A DNA stretch of 61,433 nucleotides, taken from positions 1-61,433 of the forward strand of contig QKJP01000068.1 in NCBI GenBank assembly GCA_003249255.1. Direction: 5' to 3'. The stretch comes from Bacteroidales bacterium. Its GTDB lineage: Bacteria > Bacteroidota > Bacteroidia > Bacteroidales > Marinilabiliaceae. The first letter of the stretch is position 1, and the number at the start of each line of letters is the position of its first letter. Below are positions 57,805 to 61,433 of this stretch, one piece after another. The notes below the pieces were generated by a model. That model ran no database searches, was not told where the DNA came from, and was given only the letters and a program-made list of their open reading frames with translations. Position numbers and translations under genes: made by a program.

Positions 57805-58521
57805 TCAACTCTGCAAGAAGTAATGATGCTCATCAATCTCTAAAGCAAATTTATCAATATCAACAATCCCAATCTTTTTGCCTTCACACTTAAGGAGTTT
57901 TTCTTTTTTTAGGGCAGATAGGGTTCTGATAACCTGCTCTTCGGTAGTGCCGGCAAAATCGGCAATGTTTCGTCGGCTTAACGTGAGCTTCAAAAAGCCT
58001 TTTTCATCATGACCAAATTTTCGGTTGATGTAGAGAAGGGAGTCGATCACCTTTTCGCGCACGGTCATTTGAGCAAACTTACGCACTTTTGTCTCACTGC
58101 GGTTAAGCTCTTCAGCATAGAATACCATAAAATCGTAGGCCAGGCTGGACGAGCTTTTTAGCATCATTTGCAGGTTTTCGGTTGAGAAGTGACACAAGGT
58201 AGTTTCTTCTAAGGTAAGTGAACTAACGGCATAATACTGCTGTGTAGAAAAACCTCTTTGCCCTAATACTTCGCCGTTTAAAGCAAATCGTAAAATCTGT
58301 TCCCGCCCATTAATACCGGTATTGTAGACTTTTGCAATGCCTTCTTTCACAAAGTACAGCCCATGAATAGGAGAGCCTTCAATAATCACATTCTGCCCCT
58401 TGCGAACTTTCATGGTGTTTTTCTTTTCCAGAAAGCTTGTCATTGCCAGGTCTCTTGCATGTTTATGTAAGATGCAATTGGTATTTAGGCAGGCTTCGCA
58501 GGAGGGGTTGGATGTGTGCAT
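57805..58521 (-). CDS. Second Crp/Fnr family regulator with N-terminal cysteine cluster
   Basis: A 238-residue regulator paralogous to the one at 43471. The N-terminus has CEACLNTNC (Cys8, Cys11, Cys16), the same spacing as in its paralogue, then the beta-roll (IIEGSPIHGLYFVKEGIAK) and the helix-turn-helix LSRRNIADFAGTTEEQVIRT. The HTH recognition helix differs (TTEEQVIRTL versus TAPDQVARVI), so DNA targets may differ. It follows nirD at 171 bp on the same strand and is likely a nitrogen or oxygen/NO regulator of this cluster. Confidence 0.88.
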   Translation of the reverse strand: MHTSNPSCEACLNTNCILHKHARDLAMTSFLEKKNTMKVRKGQNVIIEGSPIHGLYFVKEGIAKVYNTGINGREQILRFALNGEVLGQRGFSTQQYYAVSSLTLEETTLCHFSTENLQMMLKSSSSLAYDFMVFYAEELNRSETKVRKFAQMTVREKVIDSLLYINRKFGHDEKGFLKLTLSRRNIADFAGTTEEQVIRTLSALKKEKLLKCEGKKIGIVDIDKFALEIDEHHYFLQS

Positions 58522-58548
58522 AGTTGTTTGTTTTAAATGATTTTAGGT

Positions 58549-58576
58549 AGAAGGCAGAAGGCAGAAGGCAGGAGGC
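58549..58576. repeat. Tandem heptamer AGAAGGC
   Basis: Three identical AGAAGGC units and a fourth, AGGAGGC, 28 bp upstream of the second Crp/Fnr start. It is the least degenerate array of the window and so possibly the youngest. AGCTnnT-family units follow at 58584-58604. Confidence 0.75.
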
Positions 58577-58662
58577 AGCGTTTAGCCTCCAGCTTCTAGC
58601 TGTTTCTTTCAACCTTAACGTTTCTAATGAAAATAGAAAGTTATCTTCTAATTGAAAGGTTT

Positions 58663-58697
58663 AGCTAGAGGCTAATGGCTAGGAGCTAGCAGCTAAG
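58663..58697. repeat. Degenerate heptamer array, GGCTAGG family
   Basis: Five 7-bp units such as AGCTAGA, GGCTAAT, GGCTAGG and AGCTAGC. It overlaps the nirD stop codon (58693-58695), which is itself part of a unit. Confidence 0.7.
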
Positions 58698-59055
58698 ATA
58701 TTCCAATTAACACTTGGCCATTCTCAATCTTAACCGGATAGGTTTCAATTTGGTAATTGTCACCGCTTAGGCAAGCGCCTGTTTTAAGGGAGAAAGTTTT
58801 CTTATGAAACGGACAAGCTACCTTTGGTTCTTCGCATTCGTCACCGATAATTCCACGGGCTAAAGCCATCTCCAGGCGGTGCGGACACAAGTTTTGTGTA
58901 GCATACCATTCGCCTTTGCTGGTAAAGTTATAAACGGCTATTTGCGTGTCTTGGTATTTAATGGCCATTCCACCATCTTCAGGAAAATCTTCTACAGACC
59001 CTGCTTTGTACCACTCTTTAATTGCTTTATTGGATGTTATTAGTTTTGTTTCCAT
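58693..59055 (-). CDS. nirD: Nitrite reductase small subunit NirD (Rieske type)
   Basis: A 120-residue Rieske [2Fe-2S] protein, small subunit of cytoplasmic NADH-dependent nitrite reductase. The cluster ligands are in CPHRLE and CPFHKK (Cys-x-His and Cys-xx-His). I chose ATG at 59055 (METKLITSN); an in-frame ATG at 59103 would add 16 residues encoded by a heptamer repeat. The family partner NirB lies directly upstream, 158 bp away. Together they reduce nitrite to ammonium for assimilation. Confidence 0.9.
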   Translation of the reverse strand: METKLITSNKAIKEWYKAGSVEDFPEDGGMAIKYQDTQIAVYNFTSKGEWYATQNLCPHRLEMALARGIIGDECEEPKVACPFHKKTFSLKTGACLSGDNYQIETYPVKIENGQVLIGIS

Positions 59056-59067
59056 GATGTTTATTTT

Positions 59068-59102
59068 AGTTCGGAGTTCGAAGCGCAAAGTTCGAAGTGC
59101 CA
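59068..59102. repeat. Degenerate heptamer array, AGTTCGR family
   Basis: Five 7-bp units: AGTTCGG, AGTTCGA, AGCGCAA, AGTTCGA and AGTGCCA, 13 bp upstream of the nirD start. Confidence 0.7.
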
Positions 59103-59174
59103 AATATTCATATTATAGAATTATTAATTGAAAAAATTCATTTCGTAACTAGTTAATACCTTTGTGGTCTAATT

Positions 59175-59209
59175 AGTTCGGACTCCGAACTTCGAACTCC
59201 GAACTTAAT
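59175..59209. repeat. Degenerate heptamer array, ACTCCGA family
   Basis: Five 7-bp units: AGTTCGG, ACTCCGA, ACTTCGA, ACTCCGA and ACTTAAT. It ends 3 bp before the nirB stop codon at 59213. Confidence 0.7.
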
Positions 59210-59212
59210 TAA

Positions 59213-61315
59213 TTATCCTTCTACTTCAACTACTTCTGCCTCCAGCTTCCAATCTTCCGGTCTTTTCTGATCTCTGAAGGGAACAAACTTATAGCTGCTT
59301 CCATCTTCATCGGAGTTTGCAAAGTGACGGAATTTGTTGCGCAATGTTGGGTTTTCAACCACTGTTTTCCATTCGCACTCGTAGGTATCTACCAGTTTTT
59401 GCATGTCGGCTTCCAGCTCTGCACAAATGCCCAAGCTATCCTTCAGAACCACCTCTTTTACATGATCGATGCCACCTTCTAGCTGAGCTAACCACTTAGA
59501 AGTACGGGTTAACGGACCAGCTGTGCGGATGTAATACATCAGGAAGCGATCCAGGTATTTAATGGCCTCTTCTTTGCTTGCATCAGCGGCTAATAAAACG
59601 GCATGAGCCGGATTAGCCCCCCCGTTACCGCAGATGTAAATGTTAAAGCCTTTCTCGGTGGCGATTAAACCAAAGTCTTTACCGCGCGCCTCGGCACATT
59701 CGCGAATACAACCCGAAACTCCACCTTTTAGTTTGTGCGGCGAACGAAGGCCTTTGTAACGGTTTTCGATGTCGATGGCCATGGTAACCGAATCTTGCTG
59801 TCCGTAACGACACCAGGCCGATCCTACACAGCTTTTTACGGTACGAAGAGACTTGCCATAAGCTTGTCCGGTTTCGAAACCGGCAGCAATTAATTCTTCC
59901 CAGATGTTGGGCAGGTCGTTTAATTTTGCACCAAACATATCAATGCGCTGACCTCCGGTAATCTTGGTATATAACTCGTATTTCTTAGCTACTTCACCAA
60001 TGACAATCAGTTTATCCGGAGTGATTTCTCCACCGGCAATTCGAGGCACCACCGAGTAAGTACCCCCACGTTGGATGTTAGCAAAGTACCGATCGTTGGT
60101 ATCTTGGAGGGTTGCCTGCTTAGCCACCGGTGCATTGTGAATAGAGGCAAACAACGAACCGGCAAGTGGCTTACAAATCTCACAGCCATGACCTTTGCCA
60201 TGTTTGTGAATAAGCTCATTAAAGTTTTTGATGTCTCCCAGTTTAATTAAATCGAATAATTCCTGACGGGTATAATGGAAGTGCTCACAAATGGTCTTTT
60301 TCACTTCTTTACCTTCCGCTTTCAGAACCGCATCGAGTAAGTCGCTTACCATTGGCGAACATCCGCCACAGCCGGTGCCGGCCTTGGTGTGCTTTTTCAC
60401 TAAACTAAGCGTAGTTAAATCGGCTTCTTTGATGGCCGTTACAATACTTCCTTTATTGATGTTTTCGCACGAGCAAATCACCGCTTCATCGGCTAAATCC
60501 AACACATTAAATTCGATGCCGCCTCCGGTTCCCCAGAATACCAGCCCATCGAGTTTTTCGGGTAGCTTAACTTTGTTTTTATACAGTTGGAAAAGCATGT
60601 TGTAGTCTTCGGCATCACCTACCAATATACCACCAAGAAGCGAGGTGTTATCTTCAGAGATGAATAGCTTCTTGTAAATGCCGTTGGTTCTGTTTTCGTA
60701 TACCAATTCCTTACGCTTATTGCCGGAGCCAAACACATCACCAAAACTGGCCACATCGGTACCAATCAATTTCAGTTTAGTGCTCATGTCGGCAGGCGAG
60801 AACTCCGCATCTTTGCCCATGATGTTTTTAATGGCTACATCCGCCATGTCGTAACACGGAGCTACCAATCCCCAGATCATGTTATGAATAAGGGCGCACT
60901 CGCCAATGGCAAAAATGGCCGGATCGTTCGTTTTGGTATCCGGAGTAACTTCAATGCCGCCACGTTCGCCCACTAAAAGGCCGGCTTTGCGAGCTAACTC
61001 GTCACGCGGACGAATACCCGCCGATACCACAATCACATCGGTATGATGAATTTCTCCGTCCATAAACTCAATGCCGGTAACTTTTCCGTTACCCAATATA
61101 TTTTTAGAACTCTTATTGAGTTTTATCTCTAAGTCAAATTCTTCTAATTTCTCCTTTAAGAACTCACCGCCCTTTTCGTCAAGCTGACGTGGCATAAGGC
61201 GAGGAGCAAACTCTACAATGGCTGTTTTTAAACCATCATCCAATAGCGCCTTTGCAGCCTCAAGGCCAAGTAATCCGCCCCCAATAACCACGTATCCCTT
61301 CGGCCAAATACACAT
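59213..61315 (-). pseudogene. nirB: Nitrite reductase large subunit NirB, N-terminal domain missing at an IS66 junction
   Basis: The large subunit of siroheme nitrite reductase. The remaining 700 codons start in KGYVVIGGGLLGLEAAKAL, normally about 140 residues into NirB; the N-terminal FAD-binding half-domain is absent. The rest is intact: BFD-like [2Fe-2S] regions (CSCENI with GTGCGGCSP), the sulfite/nitrite reductase half-domains, and the siroheme/4Fe-4S cysteines Cys496, Cys502, Cys536 and Cys540 (CVGSAWC, CIREC). The open frame begins at an ATG at 61315 with an in-frame TAA two codons earlier, next to the IS66-like left end. Without the FAD domain it should not accept NADH electrons. Functional reading would need the missing part on the far side of the IS and IS excision. 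Confidence 0.85.
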
Positions 61316-61322
61316 TGTTTAG

Positions 61323-61433
61323 GTAAGCCCATTCGATTAGTTTAGCGGGCATGAAAGAGACACAGGAAGAAATGTTCGAATTGGTGCGACAGTACAAAAT
61401 CAGCGACCTATCACGAAAAGAGTTTAGTAAACA
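61323..61433 (+). mobile_element. Left end of an IS66-like insertion sequence
   Basis: The left end is placed at GTAAGCCC (61323), because IS66-family inverted repeats begin with GTAA. A TnpA-like frame starts 28 bp inside. The exact end could be off by up to about 20 bp, since the nirB homology stops at about 61300. The rest of the element lies beyond the window. Confidence 0.7.
61351..61433 (+). CDS. IS66-family TnpA-like accessory protein, N-terminal part
   Basis: The first 27 residues, MKETQEEMFELVRQY and then KISDLSRKEFSK, match the start of IS66 TnpA proteins (EEMF.LV..W..S..SRKEFC pattern), which resemble DNA-binding accessory proteins of the element. It starts at ATG 61351 and is cut by the window edge. 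TnpB and TnpC should follow outside. Confidence 0.7.
   Translation, partial: MKETQEEMFELVRQYKISDLSRKEFSK

Noticed and set aside
59056-59103. N-terminal extension of nirD
   Set aside because: Most of it is encoded by a heptamer array; METKLITSN at 59055 matches the usual NirD start.
43438-59209. CRISPR array
   Set aside because: Units are only 7-8 bp with no spacers, and no cas genes are present.
61323-61433. Minus-strand open frame continuing nirB upstream past the junction
   Set aside because: The open minus-strand frame there is in a different register, gives a sequence unlike the NirB FAD domain, and the plus strand encodes a credible IS66 TnpA start.

Overview
The window reads as chromosomal DNA of a marine, agar-degrading member of the Bacteroidota, probably near Marinilabiliales or Marinifilaceae; the exact taxon cannot be fixed from sequence alone. 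The DNA is AT-rich. Six secreted proteins end in a type IX secretion system (T9SS) sorting tail (YPNP/APNP type). Agarase-type glycoside hydrolases (GH86, two GH16) carry CBM6 and Big_2 modules, and there is a two-component sensor with a beta-propeller sensor domain. No tRNA, rRNA or CRISPR array was seen.

Layout. 0-6 kb: a GH3 beta-glucosidase lipoprotein, an FNT-family formate/nitrite channel flanked by an intact methyltransferase gene and a decayed copy of it, and a divergent LysR regulator. 6-10 kb: a large GH86 beta-agarase/porphyranase-like enzyme. 10-19 kb: PBP1C and a bacterial alpha-2-macroglobulin lipoprotein, a classic pair. 19-24 kb: a GAF-PAS-PAS hybrid histidine kinase and small genes. 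24-27.4 kb: thiC-thiH-hopJ behind a TPP riboswitch. 27.8-41.3 kb: a secreted protein with two complete alkaline phosphatase domains, two GH16 enzymes, a DUF1287 and a DUF4153 protein, and a convergent propeller sensor kinase with no receiver or DNA-binding domain. 41.3-42.8 kb: a gene-poor stretch with three minus-strand terminators.

42.8-61.4 kb, mostly minus strand: a nitrate/nitrite assimilation region with an outer-membrane porin, the ABC transporter nrtA-nrtB-nrtC-nrtD, nirD and nirB, and two paralogous Crp/Fnr regulators with N-terminal cysteine clusters. It is interrupted at 51-57.6 kb by plus-strand genes: two paralogous T9SS-exported proteins, a TorF-like barrel protein and a chemoreceptor. 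nirB lacks its N-terminal domain and meets the left end of an IS66-like element at the right edge. No nitrate reductase gene is in the window.

The most unusual signal is non-coding. Nearly every gap of the nitrogen region holds short arrays of degenerate 7-mers (sometimes 8-mers), each with its own word family. They sit at the stop codon of one gene or 10-50 bp before the start of the next. They look like the heptanucleotide repeats known in filamentous cyanobacteria, but here in a Bacteroidota genome. One gap also holds nested C5/G5 palindromes with several possible pairings.
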